Assembly: GCA_937868765.1 (NCBI GenBank)
Contig: CALMNL010000004.1
Span: 756,749-820,748 of the forward strand
Length of the DNA stretch: 64,000 bases
Reading direction: 5' to 3'
Source of the DNA: an uncultured Desulfatitalea sp.
Lineage (GTDB): Bacteria > Desulfobacterota > Desulfobacteria > Desulfobacterales > Desulfosarcinaceae
This document shows, in pieces, positions 51,593-61,394 of this stretch. The first letter of the stretch is position 1; the number at the start of each line of letters is the position of its first letter. Below the pieces are notes generated by a model. It worked only from the letters and a program-made list of their open reading frames with translations, ran no database searches and was not told where the DNA came from. The position numbers and the translations under genes are program-made.

Positions 51593-53590
51593 TCAGAACA
51601 TCACATAGGTATCGGTTTCGATGCAGGTCTGGCCGCCCGCGGCCGTCTTGACGACGCGCTCGTCGGGCGCGGCCAGTTCCACCGGCACTGCGGCCTTGGT
51701 CTCGTCGGTGACCGCCAGCAGGATATGCTGCAGCAGGGTGTGCATTTTCACGTAGCGGTCGTTCATGCGGGTGACGATCTCCTTGGGCCGGGCCACCATT
51801 TCGGGCCGGAAGGGGATCTCCACCGCCTCCTGGACCGTGAGCATGTTGGCCCGCCGCTCCTCGGCGGTCAGGCGCTCCAGGATGGGGACCAGGCGCCGGC
51901 GGATATTGGCCAGCCGGCCGTTGACGATTTTCAGCTGCTCGGCGGTGCCGACGTTCTTGAACATGAAGTCGGTGCGATTCTCGTCGGCGAAGTGCAGCCC
52001 CACGAAGAACAGGGTGTGGTCGCCGAACTCCTGCTTGATGGCCCGTTCGATGATCCGCCCGGTATAGTAGGCCAGGTCGGACAGCGGCACGGGCATGGAA
52101 ACCCCGGTGATGTTTTCGGCCACGGAGAAGACGCGTTCGAACTGTCCGGCGCCGAAATCCAGGCGCCGGCCGGCGTTGAAGGCATGGGTGCAATGGATGC
52201 CTTTGATGACCCAATCGGACATGTCGACCTTTTCGATCTCGGCGCCGGAGAGATCGGCCCCGGTAAAATCGGCGCCGATACAGGAGGTATTGCTCATATC
52301 GGCCTGGCGCAGGTCGGCCTTGACCAGCCGGGCCCGGCACAGGTCCGCGCCTTTGAGCAGCACCCCCTGCATGTGGGTTTCGCACAGCTCGGCCAGGGCC
52401 AGCACCGACCGGCGCAGGTCCACGCGCTGCAGGTTGGCGTGGTTCAGGCGCGCGCCCTTCAGATAGCTGGCGGTCATCTGGGCGCCGCCGAGATCGGCCC
52501 ACTGCAGGTCCACCTCTTCGCCGCGGCTGCCGCCCAGATTGACCTGGCGCAGGTCGCAGTAGGTCAGGTCGGCCCGGCTCACATCGCATTGCTCCAGGTT
52601 GGATTCGCGCAGGTCGGCGCGGCTCAGGTTGGCCCCTTCCAGGCTGCTCTTCTGGAAGTGGGTGCGCACCAGGGTGGCATCGGAAAGATCGGCCCCCTTG
52701 AGTTCGGCATACTCCAGACGCACGCCGCTCAGATCGGCCGCTTTCATCCGGCACTGGTGCAGCACGGCCCAGCGCAGGTCGGCCCCTACCAGTTTGGCCC
52801 CGCTGAAATCGGCCTCCAGACCCTTGGCGCGTTTCAACCGCGCGTGGGCCATCTGGGCGTTGGCCAGACGGGCGCCGGTCAAGTCGGTCTGACTCAGGTT
52901 GGCGCCTTCGAGCTGGGTATCGCGCAGGTCGGCCCCCCGCAGGTTCGAACCGCTCAGGTCCACCTCGCGCAGGTTGTGGGCGCGCAGGATCACCCCTTTG
53001 AGCTTGGCCGCCTTCAAGCCGGCTTTGTCGAGCAAGGCGCCGGTGAGGTTGGCGCCTTCCAGAATGGCGCCCGAAAGATCGGCCTGGGTCAACTGCGCGC
53101 CGGACAAGTCGGCTCCCGCCAACTGGGTGGCGTTCAAGCGGGCGTTGCGCAGATCGGCCTTTCTCAAGGAGCACTGGCTGAAATTGGCGGCGTTGAGCAC
53201 GGCCCGGGAGAGATCGGCGCCGGTCAGATCGGCATCGTTCAGCCGCGCAGAGTTCAACTCCACCTGGCGCAGCGAGGCGTTGACCAGGGTGGCGCGGCTC
53301 AGGTTGGCCGACATGAGCATGGCGCCCTTGAGCTGGGCCTCGGTCATTTCGGCCTGGGCCAGGTTGGCCTGGCGCAGGTTGGCATCCTCCAGGTTGGCCC
53401 GCACGAGCCGGACGCCGCTCAGATCGGTGCCGGTCAGGTCGCTCTGGCTCAGATCGAAGCCGCTCAGGTCAAGACCCTTGAGGCTGCATTTGGAAAGGTC
53501 GGGACGCCCCAGGGTGCCGCTGCGGCGCATTTCATTCCAGTGATCGGCACTCAGGCTGCGGATCAGCTCTTTGGGGTGCGGGGTGTTCAT
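51593..53590 (-). CDS. Giant pentapeptide-repeat protein with C-terminal alpha/beta domain
   Basis: A 665-residue protein. From about residue 25 to 440 it is almost uninterrupted A(D/N)LXX pentapeptide repeats (LSGFDLSQSDLTGTDLSGVR and so on), roughly 80 units, which would form a quadrilateral beta-helix over 100 Angstrom long. Residues ~450-665 are non-repetitive (RVFSVAENITGVSMPVPLSD, LFFVGLHFADENRTDFMFKN, NGRLANIRRRLVPILERL) and match no family I recognise. No signal peptide; cytoplasmic. ATG 53590 follows GAAGGAGGG. The frame is open 52 codons upstream without repeats. Confidence 0.88.
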   Translation of the reverse strand: MNTPHPKELIRSLSADHWNEMRRSGTLGRPDLSKCSLKGLDLSGFDLSQSDLTGTDLSGVRLVRANLEDANLRQANLAQAEMTEAQLKGAMLMSANLSRATLVNASLRQVELNSARLNDADLTGADLSRAVLNAANFSQCSLRKADLRNARLNATQLAGADLSGAQLTQADLSGAILEGANLTGALLDKAGLKAAKLKGVILRAHNLREVDLSGSNLRGADLRDTQLEGANLSQTDLTGARLANAQMAHARLKRAKGLEADFSGAKLVGADLRWAVLHQCRMKAADLSGVRLEYAELKGADLSDATLVRTHFQKSSLEGANLSRADLRESNLEQCDVSRADLTYCDLRQVNLGGSRGEEVDLQWADLGGAQMTASYLKGARLNHANLQRVDLRRSVLALAELCETHMQGVLLKGADLCRARLVKADLRQADMSNTSCIGADFTGADLSGAEIEKVDMSDWVIKGIHCTHAFNAGRRLDFGAGQFERVFSVAENITGVSMPVPLSDLAYYTGRIIERAIKQEFGDHTLFFVGLHFADENRTDFMFKNVGTAEQLKIVNGRLANIRRRLVPILERLTAEERRANMLTVQEAVEIPFRPEMVARPKEIVTRMNDRYVKMHTLLQHILLAVTDETKAAVPVELAAPDERVVKTAAGGQTCIETDTYVMF

Positions 53591-53942
53591 GGCGTTTCCC
53601 TCCTTCGGGGGCATCGATTCATAGCTCGGCCCCGGGCGCAGGCGGAGCCAAAAGCGACAGGTACGGGCATATGGGAATCCGCGCCCGTGAAAAGATCGCA
53701 AGTTGTAAGTCAGCAAGATCCGGCGCAGTAGGAAGGGGGGGACCACGGCGGAACAGGAACATGCATCGAGTGCAACTCTTATTGGCTCGAAATGTCGTTG
53801 TCAAACGATTCTTTGCGCCTTGCGGCCGGAGGGGCGAAAACATGCTTGCCGGAAAGCCGTTTGTTTTTGTATCCTTTTCACCGGATGGGGCTCGCCGGCG
53901 TAAGGTCGGGAAGAAGATATCAAGCCAAGGCAGGCAGAAGCC
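53591..53942. other. 352-bp divergent promoter region
   Basis: No gene seen between the pentapeptide protein (-) and SulP (+). One plausible + strand promoter is TTGCCG (53846-53851) and TATCCT (53870-53875) with an 18-bp spacer, 67 bp before the SulP start. The rest shows no clear signal. Confidence 0.45.
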
Positions 53943-55787
53943 GTGCACTTTCACCCGCAAAACTACGTCCCGTTTGTGGCCTGGCTGCGCAGCTACCGGT
54001 GGCGCTTCTTCAAACCGGACCTGTTCGCCGGCTTGACCGTGGCGGTGGTGGCCGTGCCCCAATCCATGGCCTATGCCCTGATCGCCGGGCTGCCGGTGGA
54101 ATACGGCTTGTATGCCAGCATCGTGCCCACCATCGTCGGCTGCCTGTGGGGCAGTTCGGCCCATCTGATCACCGGCCCCACTACCACCGCCTCCCTGGTG
54201 GTCTTCGGCACCCTGAGCCCTCTGGCCGCAGCGGGCAGCCCGGACTACATTCAGCTGGCGCTTTTTCTCTCGCTGCTGGTGGGCCTGCTCAAGATCGCCA
54301 TGGGCCTGGCCCGGCTGGGGGCCCTGCTCAATTTCGTCTCCCATGCCGTTTTGACCGGTTTCACCACCGGCGCGGCAGTGCTCATCGCCACCAAGCAGCT
54401 ACCCGCGCTGCTGGGGCTGCGGCTGCCCAAGCGGGTGCTCTTCTCCGAGCAGCTTTACGAGGTGTTGCGCCATCTGCACCAGGTCCAGTGGCTGCCGGCG
54501 CTGCTGGGGCTCGGGACCATCCTGGTCATCGTGACGGTCCGCAAAATCCGCCCCGCCTGGCCGGGCACGCTGCTGGCCATGGCGCTCTGCGGCGGCCTGG
54601 TGGCGCTCTTCGGTCTGGACCAACGGGGCGTGGCCGTGGTGGGCGCCATTCCTTCCGGCCTGCCGCCGCTCTCCTGGCCCACGCTCCTGGACATCGACCA
54701 GGTTGCCCCGCTGGCGCCCGGTGCCCTGGCCATCGCCATCCTGGGGCTGGTGGAGGCCATGACCATCGCCCGGACCATCGCCGACGTCACCCGCCAGCGG
54801 CTCAACGTCAACCAGGAGTTCATCGGCCAGGGCCTGGCCAATGTCGCCGCCGCCCTGTTCAGCGGCTATCCGGGCAGCGGCTCGTTCACCCGCTCGGCGG
54901 TCAATTACCGTTCGGGGGCCAAGACCCCCTTGAGCGGGATCATTTCCAGCCTGGCCGTGGCCGTCACCCTGCTGCTGGCGGCCCCCCTGGCCGCCAAGCT
55001 GCCCATGGCCGCCCTGTCCGGCGTGCTCATCGTGGTGGCCTGGGAGATGGTCCACCCCAGGGAGATCGTGCGCACCGTCAAGAGCACCCGCGCGGATGCG
55101 GCCGTGCTGCTGGTCACCTTCGGCTGCACCCTTTTTCTCAGCGTGGAGTTCGCCGTCTATGTGGGGGTGCTGCTCTCCATCGGCCTGCACCTGGCCGCCA
55201 TCTCCCATCCGCGCATCTATTCCATGGTGCCGGATCCCGCCACCGGCAAGATGGTGGGTTCGGCCTACGGGGATATCTGCTGCCAGATGGATATCGTGCA
55301 CGTGGAAGGATCGATCTTTTTCGGCTCCACCGCTTTCGTGAGCGACGATCTGCAGCGCCGCCTGCGCAACCACCCGGCCACGGCCCATCTGCTGGTCCGC
55401 ATGCACAAGGTCAACACCCTGGATGCCAGCGGCATTCATGTTCTGGAAATCCTGCTGGCCGAGTTGCGCCGGCGGGAGGGCGGGCTCTATTTTTCGGGCG
55501 TGAACCACCGGGTCTTCGAGGTGCTCAAGAATTCCGGTCTGCTCAGAGAGGTAGGCGAAGAGAACATCCGCACCACCACGGGCGCGGCCATTCGGCAGGC
55601 CATGCGCGAAAGCTTCTGCGCAGAGGTCTGCGCCACCTGCCCGGTGGTGGTCTTCCGGGAGTGCCCCGACCTTAAAAAAGGCAATTGGGAAATATTCGGT
55701 GCAGGTATTCAGCCCCGCGCCTGCCCGGAGAGACGCAAATTGCTTCAGGAGCAAGCGGGCCATCCCCCTGGGGAAACGGAGGATTGA
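53943..55787 (+). CDS. SulP family inorganic anion transporter with STAS domain
   Basis: A 614-residue membrane protein. The SulP start (DLFAGLTVAVVAVPQSMAYA, AGLPVEYGLYASIVPTIVG) precedes about 12 helices ending near residue 410. Residues ~425-560 are a STAS domain (DIVHVEGSIFFGSTAFVSDD, VRMHKVNTLDASGIHVLEIL). A short cysteine-rich tail follows (CAEVCATCPVVVFRECPDL) that is not part of ordinary SulP proteins. Likely cargo is sulfate, bicarbonate or another anion. The start is GTG 53943 because no ATG fits the family start. The UspA gene follows 8 bp later, indicating one transcript. Confidence 0.9.
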   Translation: MHFHPQNYVPFVAWLRSYRWRFFKPDLFAGLTVAVVAVPQSMAYALIAGLPVEYGLYASIVPTIVGCLWGSSAHLITGPTTTASLVVFGTLSPLAAAGSPDYIQLALFLSLLVGLLKIAMGLARLGALLNFVSHAVLTGFTTGAAVLIATKQLPALLGLRLPKRVLFSEQLYEVLRHLHQVQWLPALLGLGTILVIVTVRKIRPAWPGTLLAMALCGGLVALFGLDQRGVAVVGAIPSGLPPLSWPTLLDIDQVAPLAPGALAIAILGLVEAMTIARTIADVTRQRLNVNQEFIGQGLANVAAALFSGYPGSGSFTRSAVNYRSGAKTPLSGIISSLAVAVTLLLAAPLAAKLPMAALSGVLIVVAWEMVHPREIVRTVKSTRADAAVLLVTFGCTLFLSVEFAVYVGVLLSIGLHLAAISHPRIYSMVPDPATGKMVGSAYGDICCQMDIVHVEGSIFFGSTAFVSDDLQRRLRNHPATAHLLVRMHKVNTLDASGIHVLEILLAELRRREGGLYFSGVNHRVFEVLKNSGLLREVGEENIRTTTGAAIRQAMRESFCAEVCATCPVVVFRECPDLKKGNWEIFGAGIQPRACPERRKLLQEQAGHPPGETED

Positions 55788-55795
55788 AGGTATCC

Positions 55796-56791
55796 ATGCT
55801 GAAACTGCTCGTATATGCCGATGGAACCCCCGATGCCCGCAAGGCCTTGGGCTTCGCGGCCGCCCTGCGGCGGCGCCTGGGGGCCGAGCTGGCGGTGATT
55901 ACGGTGCGCCCCGGCACCCATGCCGCCGAAGAGCCGGCCCCGGTGGGCCGGGAGATCCCGTTGAGCCAGGCGGCCGCCCTGCCCAGGGGGCCGCGCATCC
56001 TCCTGGAGGCGCTGGCCGTCCTGGTGGCCGAAGGGGTCCTGGCGCAGCCCGGGGGCATCACCCTGCGCGACATGTCCAAGGGCCACATGTTTGTCTGCAA
56101 GACCCCCGACGGCGGCCGCATCCCCTTTTACGAATCCTTCGGTCCCTTTGTCGAATCCCTCAACCGCGAGGTGGATGAGCACGGGTACGACCTTCTGGTG
56201 ATCTCCCGGCCCCGGCGCGGCAAAATGGGGCGTCTGGTCAGGGGCGACGCCACTCGCATGCTGACCCTGGATCTGCACACCTCCCTGCTGGTGGTGCGCG
56301 GCGGGGGACCGCAGAGCCGCTACCTGGTGTGCGCCGACGGCTCGGCGGCCTGCCGGCCGCAGTTCGCCCTGTTGCGCCATCTGCTGCCGGCCATCGCGCC
56401 GCCGGTGAACCTGGTGTTTGTGCCCCAGCCGGCAATGACGGCCGCCAAAATCGAGGAGGTTCACACCTATCTGGGTCAGGCCCGGCAGTGGCTGACCGGA
56501 TGCGGCACCGCGAGCGCCATCATGACCCCCGCGGGAAGCAGCCCTGCGGAGGCGATCCTGCTGGCGGCCGGCGAAGACAGCGTCATCGTGCTGGGGGCCA
56601 GCCTGCGCCACGATGTGTATCGCCGGATGCGGGGCAGCCTTCCCATGGAGATCATGAGGGCCACCGCCGCCAGCGTCCTGCTGGTCAAGCGGCCCCCTGA
56701 AGCGGGCGCCGATTTTCAGAAGGATTCTCCGGCCTGCCCGGTCAACGATGGGGCGGACCGAAGCGGCCCCCAACCAGGCGCCTCGCGATAG
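55796..56791 (+). CDS. Universal stress protein (UspA-like), probably tandem
   Basis: A 331-residue protein. The N-terminal half begins MLKLLVYADGTPDARKALGFA, a UspA beta1-alpha1 unit, and continues to LVVRGG. The second half starts YLVCADGSAACRPQFALLRH and ends ATAASVLLVKRPP, the typical closing strand of a UspA domain. The nucleotide loop G-x2-G-x9-G(S/T) is not perfect in either copy. It is 8 bp after SulP, a pairing in which Usp proteins are thought to sense nucleotides and tune the transporter. ATG 55796 is supported by AAGG and the family start; the frame is open upstream. Confidence 0.82.
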   Translation: MLKLLVYADGTPDARKALGFAAALRRRLGAELAVITVRPGTHAAEEPAPVGREIPLSQAAALPRGPRILLEALAVLVAEGVLAQPGGITLRDMSKGHMFVCKTPDGGRIPFYESFGPFVESLNREVDEHGYDLLVISRPRRGKMGRLVRGDATRMLTLDLHTSLLVVRGGGPQSRYLVCADGSAACRPQFALLRHLLPAIAPPVNLVFVPQPAMTAAKIEEVHTYLGQARQWLTGCGTASAIMTPAGSSPAEAILLAAGEDSVIVLGASLRHDVYRRMRGSLPMEIMRATAASVLLVKRPPEAGADFQKDSPACPVNDGADRSGPQPGASR

Positions 56792-56946
56792 CCCGACCGA
56801 TTCGGCCCGCAGCGGAAAATCCTTGTCCTAAGCCTTATATATCCGGGCCTTCGGCCGATATTAGAAATCGAGGTGCTGGAACCCGGCCGCCGAGGTCCGC
56901 AGGGGCCGGGAGCCATGATGAACAAACCGGCAGCAATAAGCTAAGA

Positions 56947-59946
56947 ATGCGCAAATTTTTCCAATTCGCCTTTCCGGCCTTCCTGAGCGTCGCCTTGTTC
57001 GGTGCCGCCGTTTTTTTGTTTATGATGCCCAGGATGGAAAAAGCCATCATGGCCGATAAACGGGGCACCCTGCGGGAATTGGTGGGAACGGTTGAAAAGC
57101 TACTCAAAACGTATCAGGCCGATGTGGATAACGGGACTCTCTCTGTGGGCGAAGCCCAAAAACGTGCCCTGCAGAGGATCCAGGCGCTCCGCTACGGCTC
57201 GGACCAGAGCGGCTATTTCTGGATCAACGACCTCCAGGGCCGCATCCTGATGCATCCGGTTCGCCCGGATCTGGCGGGCATCGAAATCAGAAACATACCC
57301 GACAAAGTGCTCAACCGGTTGCTGGTCGATATCCTGGAGGTGGTAAACCGGAATGGCGCCGGCTACGTGCAGTACGAGTGGGGCAATCCGGACTACCGGA
57401 ACGAAACGCTTCCCAAGATTTCCTATGTCGTGCTGTTCAAGCCGTGGAACTGGGTCATCGGCTCGGGCATGTATTACGACGACGCCAAACGGGAGATCGC
57501 CTCGCTGACACGGGATATCACCGTCGCCTGCTTCGGCTTTCTCCTGCTGGCGGCCCTTCTGAGCGCCTACCAGGCCTGGCGCGGCATGCTCGTGATGCGC
57601 GAAAACAAGCAGGTGTTGGCATCGCTGCACCACAGCGAAGCCAAATTCAGGGGGATCAGCGCCGGCGCCCATGACGGCATCGTCATGCTCGACGCCGACG
57701 GCTCGATCACCTTTTGGAACAAAGCCGCGGAAAAGATCTTCGGGTATCAGGCGGATGAAATCATGGGGCAGGATCTGCACAAGGTGCTGGCCGCGACAGA
57801 TCAATACCAGAGATATGCCGCCGTCATCCAACAATTCCGCACCACCGGGGCCGGCGGCGCCATCGGCAAGACGCTGGAACTCGTCGCCCTGGGAAAAAAT
57901 GGCAACAAAATCCCCGTCGAGCTCAGCATTTCGGCCTTGAACCTCGAAGGCAACTGGCACGCGGTGGGCGTCATCCGGGATGTGTCCGAACGGCAGAGGG
58001 CCAAAGCGGCCCTGCAGGAGAGCGAAGCCCGCTTCCGCGCGCTCTTCAAGATGGCCCCCACGGCCATGTCCGAACTTTCGCTGGACGGCAAGGTCATTCA
58101 GGTCAACGATCGCTACCTGGAGCTGCTGGGATATTCCCTCGCGGAGGCATCGACGCTGGAGCAGTGCTGGCGGCTCGCTTTCCCCGATCCGGAGTATCGG
58201 GAGCGGGTGGCGGCCAAGTGGCAGGCGGCCGTCCACCGGGCCATGCAGGAAAACGCCGTCATCCCGCCCGAGGAGTTCAAGGTAACCTGCAAAGACGGAG
58301 CGGCGCGCGCCTTGCTGATCGGCGCCAGCCTGATCGGCGACAGCCTCCTGGTCAACTTCCTGGATATCACCGAACGCGAGCGGGAACAGCGGGCCCGCAT
58401 GGAAACGCTGGCACTGCTGCGGGCCACCTTGAATACCACGCCGGATGGCATTCTGGTGTCCGACCAGGCGCGCCGCGTGACCCAGGCGAACCGCCAGTTC
58501 TACAGCTTATGGGGGATTCCCGAGGCATTGCAGGCCACCGACGACGAGGCGTCCCTGCTGAGCTACATGCGCGAACAACTGGTCACCCCGGACCAGATCT
58601 TCACCGAAGTCGATGCGCTTTTCGAAACCGATCGCAAAAATTTCGGCGAGATCCGACTGAAAGACGGAAGGGTCTTCGAGCATTACTCGTCGCCCATGCT
58701 CCTGGACGGCAAAAAGATGGGCCGGGTCTGGGCGATCCGGGATATCACCGAGCGCAAGCGGTCCGAGGCGGAACGACAAAAGCTGCAGGAACAACTGCTC
58801 CAGTCCCAGAAGCTGGAGGCCGTGGGCACCCTGGCAGGCGGCATTGCCCACGATTTCAATAACATTCTGGGCGCCATCATCGGGTACACCGAGATGATCC
58901 TGGCCGGACTCGAGGCCTCGGACCCCATGCGGGAGAATCTGTGCAAAGTGCTCGACGCCGCCCAGCGCTCGGCCGATCTCACCCGCCGGCTGCTGGCCTT
59001 TGCCCGCAAGCAAGCCGTGGTCCCCATGCTGCTGGACTTCAACACTTCGGTGGCGGCCATGCTCAAGATGCTGCACCGGCTGATCGGCGAGAACATCGAG
59101 TTGAACTGGAATCCCTGCCCTGGGAAGTGCACGGTCAAGATCGATCCCTCCCAGATCGACCAGTTGCTGACCAACCTGTGCATCAACGCCCGGGATGCCA
59201 TCGCGGGGGTGGGCAAGATCACCATCACCACCGAAACGGTTTCGCTGGGCGAAGGCGACCGCAAGCTTTACCCCGACTGTCGGCCTGGCGAATACGTGCT
59301 GCTGACGGTCAGCGACACCGGATGCGGCATGGACCAGGAGACCCAGGCCCACATCTTCGAGCCTTTTTTCACCACCAAGGGTCCGGGCCTGGGGACGGGG
59401 CTGGGGATGGCCACGGTCTATGGCATCGTCCAGCAAAACGAAGGGTTCATCCATGTTTACAGCGAGCCGGCGATGGGGACGACCATTCATATCTATTTCC
59501 CAAACCAAACCGCGGAGGTCAGCGAAACCATCCAGCTCGCCGACGGCGACCAGGTCCCCCAAAGCCGAGGGGAGGCGATCCTATTGGTCGAAGACGATCC
59601 GATGCTGCGCCAGATGGGCGAAATGATGCTGCAATGCCTGGGGTACGGCGTATTCACGGCCGCCACTCCCTCCGAGGCCATCCGCATGGCCGCGCAACCC
59701 GACCTGCTGTTTCAACTGTTCATCACCGATGTCATCATGCCGGAGATGAACGGCCGGGAGTTGGCCGACCGCCTGCTGGCCATCCGCCCCGGAGTTCATC
59801 ATCTTTTCATGTCCGGCTATACCGCCGATGTCATCGTGCACCATGGCGTTTTGCAAGAGGGAATCAACTTCATCCAGAAACCGTTCTCGTTGAAAGACAT
59901 GGCCGTCAAGATCCGTTCCGTTCTGGATCAGGGTCACAAAACATAA
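56947..59946 (+). CDS. Hybrid histidine kinase with sCache, three PAS domains and receiver
   Basis: A 999-residue sensor. TM1 (FFQFAFPAFLSVALFGAAVF) and TM2 (ITVACFGFLLLAALLSAYQA) bracket a periplasmic single-Cache domain (SGYFWINDLQGRILMHPVRP). Three PAS domains span about residues 230-600. HisKA has the phosphorylated His in LAGGIAHDFNNILGAIIGY, and the ATPase has N, G1 and G2 boxes (INARDAI, DTGCGMD, GLGTGLGMATV). A C-terminal receiver carries Asp in LFITDVIMPEMNGREL. Cache domains of this type bind small carboxylates. The start has a weak ribosome site. No partner regulator adjoins. Confidence 0.93.
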   Translation: MRKFFQFAFPAFLSVALFGAAVFLFMMPRMEKAIMADKRGTLRELVGTVEKLLKTYQADVDNGTLSVGEAQKRALQRIQALRYGSDQSGYFWINDLQGRILMHPVRPDLAGIEIRNIPDKVLNRLLVDILEVVNRNGAGYVQYEWGNPDYRNETLPKISYVVLFKPWNWVIGSGMYYDDAKREIASLTRDITVACFGFLLLAALLSAYQAWRGMLVMRENKQVLASLHHSEAKFRGISAGAHDGIVMLDADGSITFWNKAAEKIFGYQADEIMGQDLHKVLAATDQYQRYAAVIQQFRTTGAGGAIGKTLELVALGKNGNKIPVELSISALNLEGNWHAVGVIRDVSERQRAKAALQESEARFRALFKMAPTAMSELSLDGKVIQVNDRYLELLGYSLAEASTLEQCWRLAFPDPEYRERVAAKWQAAVHRAMQENAVIPPEEFKVTCKDGAARALLIGASLIGDSLLVNFLDITEREREQRARMETLALLRATLNTTPDGILVSDQARRVTQANRQFYSLWGIPEALQATDDEASLLSYMREQLVTPDQIFTEVDALFETDRKNFGEIRLKDGRVFEHYSSPMLLDGKKMGRVWAIRDITERKRSEAERQKLQEQLLQSQKLEAVGTLAGGIAHDFNNILGAIIGYTEMILAGLEASDPMRENLCKVLDAAQRSADLTRRLLAFARKQAVVPMLLDFNTSVAAMLKMLHRLIGENIELNWNPCPGKCTVKIDPSQIDQLLTNLCINARDAIAGVGKITITTETVSLGEGDRKLYPDCRPGEYVLLTVSDTGCGMDQETQAHIFEPFFTTKGPGLGTGLGMATVYGIVQQNEGFIHVYSEPAMGTTIHIYFPNQTAEVSETIQLADGDQVPQSRGEAILLVEDDPMLRQMGEMMLQCLGYGVFTAATPSEAIRMAAQPDLLFQLFITDVIMPEMNGRELADRLLAIRPGVHHLFMSGYTADVIVHHGVLQEGINFIQKPFSLKDMAVKIRSVLDQGHKT

Positions 59947-60002
59947 AGGGCGTTTAATCTGGTTTGTTGAATTGTCCGCGAAATACGTGTTAAGGGTTTA
60001 AT

Positions 60003-60842
60003 ATGAATGGTTTTGTCGGTGGCAACGGTCCGGTCCCGGTCCGGCGGCGCCTGCCCGGTACGATCCTGGCGGGCCTGCTCCTCCTGGCGGCCTGCGGCGG
60101 CCCCAAAGAACCGCTCCTGGTGCCGCCGCCCCCCATGCCGCCGCCCCCTCCGCCGACGACCCCCTTGGCCCAGGAACCTTCTGCGCCCCAGCGGCCGGGA
60201 GCACTGCAGATCATTCCTTTTACGATCCAGGTGGGGGCCTTTACCTCTCCCGATCGGGCGGCCGCCCTGTCCGAACGGCTGCAGGCCAGGGGCGTGGATG
60301 CCTATTACTTCGTCGACAAGGACCATCTGTACAAGGTGCGCTTCGAACGCTTCGAGACGCTGGCCGATGCCCAGCGGCGAGCCAAATCCCTGCAGGCCAG
60401 GGGGCTCATCCAGGATTTCTATATCGCCCAGCCCGCACCGTCCCGGACGCCGGCGCAATCCCCCACCGCCATCCAGGAGAGCCTCGTGGCCACGGCCCGT
60501 CGCTTTCTGGGAAAACCCTATCGCTACGGCAAGGCCTCCCAGAAGGACGGTTTCGATTGCAGCGGCCTGACCATGACGGTTTACCGGCTGCACGGCCTGG
60601 AGTTGCCGCGCAGCAGTTTCGACCAGTTTTCCAGCGGCACGCCGGTGGGGCCAAATGCCCTGGAGCCCGGTGACCTGGTCTTTTTCGCCACCGGCAGGAC
60701 CAGCCGTGTCTCCCATGTGGGCATTTACAGCGGCAATGGCCAGTTCATCCATGCCGCCACCCGGGAACGGGCGGTCCACGTCTCCTCACTCGCCAACAGC
60801 TATTTCAAGCGCCGCTACAAAGGCGCACGCCGATATTTTTGA
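60003..60842 (+). CDS. NlpC/P60 cell-wall hydrolase lipoprotein with SPOR-like domain
   Basis: A 279-residue lipoprotein (lipobox LLLLAAC, Cys31). A proline-rich linker is followed by a SPOR-like domain at ~70-145 (FTIQVGAFTSPDRAAALSER, VRFERFETLADAQRRAKSL). An NlpC/P60 domain follows at ~155-275, with catalytic Cys in DGFDCSGLTM and His in RTSRVSHVGIYSGNGQFIHA. It would cleave peptidoglycan stem peptides, with SPOR targeting to denuded glycan at division sites. The preceding gap (56 bp) has AAGGG before the ATG. Confidence 0.92.
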   Translation: MNGFVGGNGPVPVRRRLPGTILAGLLLLAACGGPKEPLLVPPPPMPPPPPPTTPLAQEPSAPQRPGALQIIPFTIQVGAFTSPDRAAALSERLQARGVDAYYFVDKDHLYKVRFERFETLADAQRRAKSLQARGLIQDFYIAQPAPSRTPAQSPTAIQESLVATARRFLGKPYRYGKASQKDGFDCSGLTMTVYRLHGLELPRSSFDQFSSGTPVGPNALEPGDLVFFATGRTSRVSHVGIYSGNGQFIHAATRERAVHVSSLANSYFKRRYKGARRYF

Positions 60843-60985
60843 CATAATTATGAATCCTTGGCGGCCCATTGGGCTTTGCATTATGCCAAGAGTTGGTTTT
60901 GCATTTTACACATCCCCATGTCAAATATTCAACGCGCCCGACCTTTGAATTAAATATTACATATCATTTCAAATAAATGAAAAAT

Positions 60986-61015
60986 TTGACGGGATGGCCC
61001 GAAATTTGCTGTAGT
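60986..61015 (+). promoter_or_regulatory. Possible sigma-70 promoter upstream of the PilZ gene
   Basis: TTGACG (60986-60991) and TGTAGT (61010-61015) with an 18-bp spacer lie in an A+T-rich stretch 110 bp before the PilZ start. The -10 match is weak. Confidence 0.35.
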
Positions 61016-61124
61016 CTGATGGCGAGGGTGACGCTTTGTGTCCTGATGTGCCTATTTGCGTCATCCGGTCAGGCGCCGCGGTGGCGCCTCAAGTCGCCCG
61101 GAGCGTCTCACGAAAGGGGGTCAC

Positions 61125-61394
61125 ATGTTCAACGCCTTGTATCAGAGCGATCGACGGATGCACAGCCGCACGGTCTGCGATCTGCCCATCTGCCTGGATG
61201 AGTTTTCCGGGCATGTCCGCAATTTCGGAAAAGGTGGGGCATTGATCGAGGCCGCTGGAAAAAACAGCGCCCGCGTGGGCCAGGAGATCTTCATGACCGT
61301 TCCCTTCAGGGGCCGGTCCAACGATCTGATTCTCAAAGCCCGCGTGGCCTGGACCCATGGCGACTGCCTGGGCGTATCCTTTGATAACGAGTAA
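61125..61394 (+). CDS. PilZ domain protein
   Basis: An 89-residue PilZ protein. The first c-di-GMP motif is degenerate (SDRRMHSRTVCDLPI for RxxxR) and the second reads VRNFGKGGALIE in place of (D/N)xSxxG. It ends IVAWTHGDCLGVSFDNE-like, as VAWTHGDCLGVSF, typical of PilZ strands. Binding of c-di-GMP is plausible but not certain because the arginine spacing is not ideal. An AAGGGGG site precedes ATG 61125; the longer upstream frame has no similarity. Confidence 0.82.
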   Translation: MFNALYQSDRRMHSRTVCDLPICLDEFSGHVRNFGKGGALIEAAGKNSARVGQEIFMTVPFRGRSNDLILKARVAWTHGDCLGVSFDNE

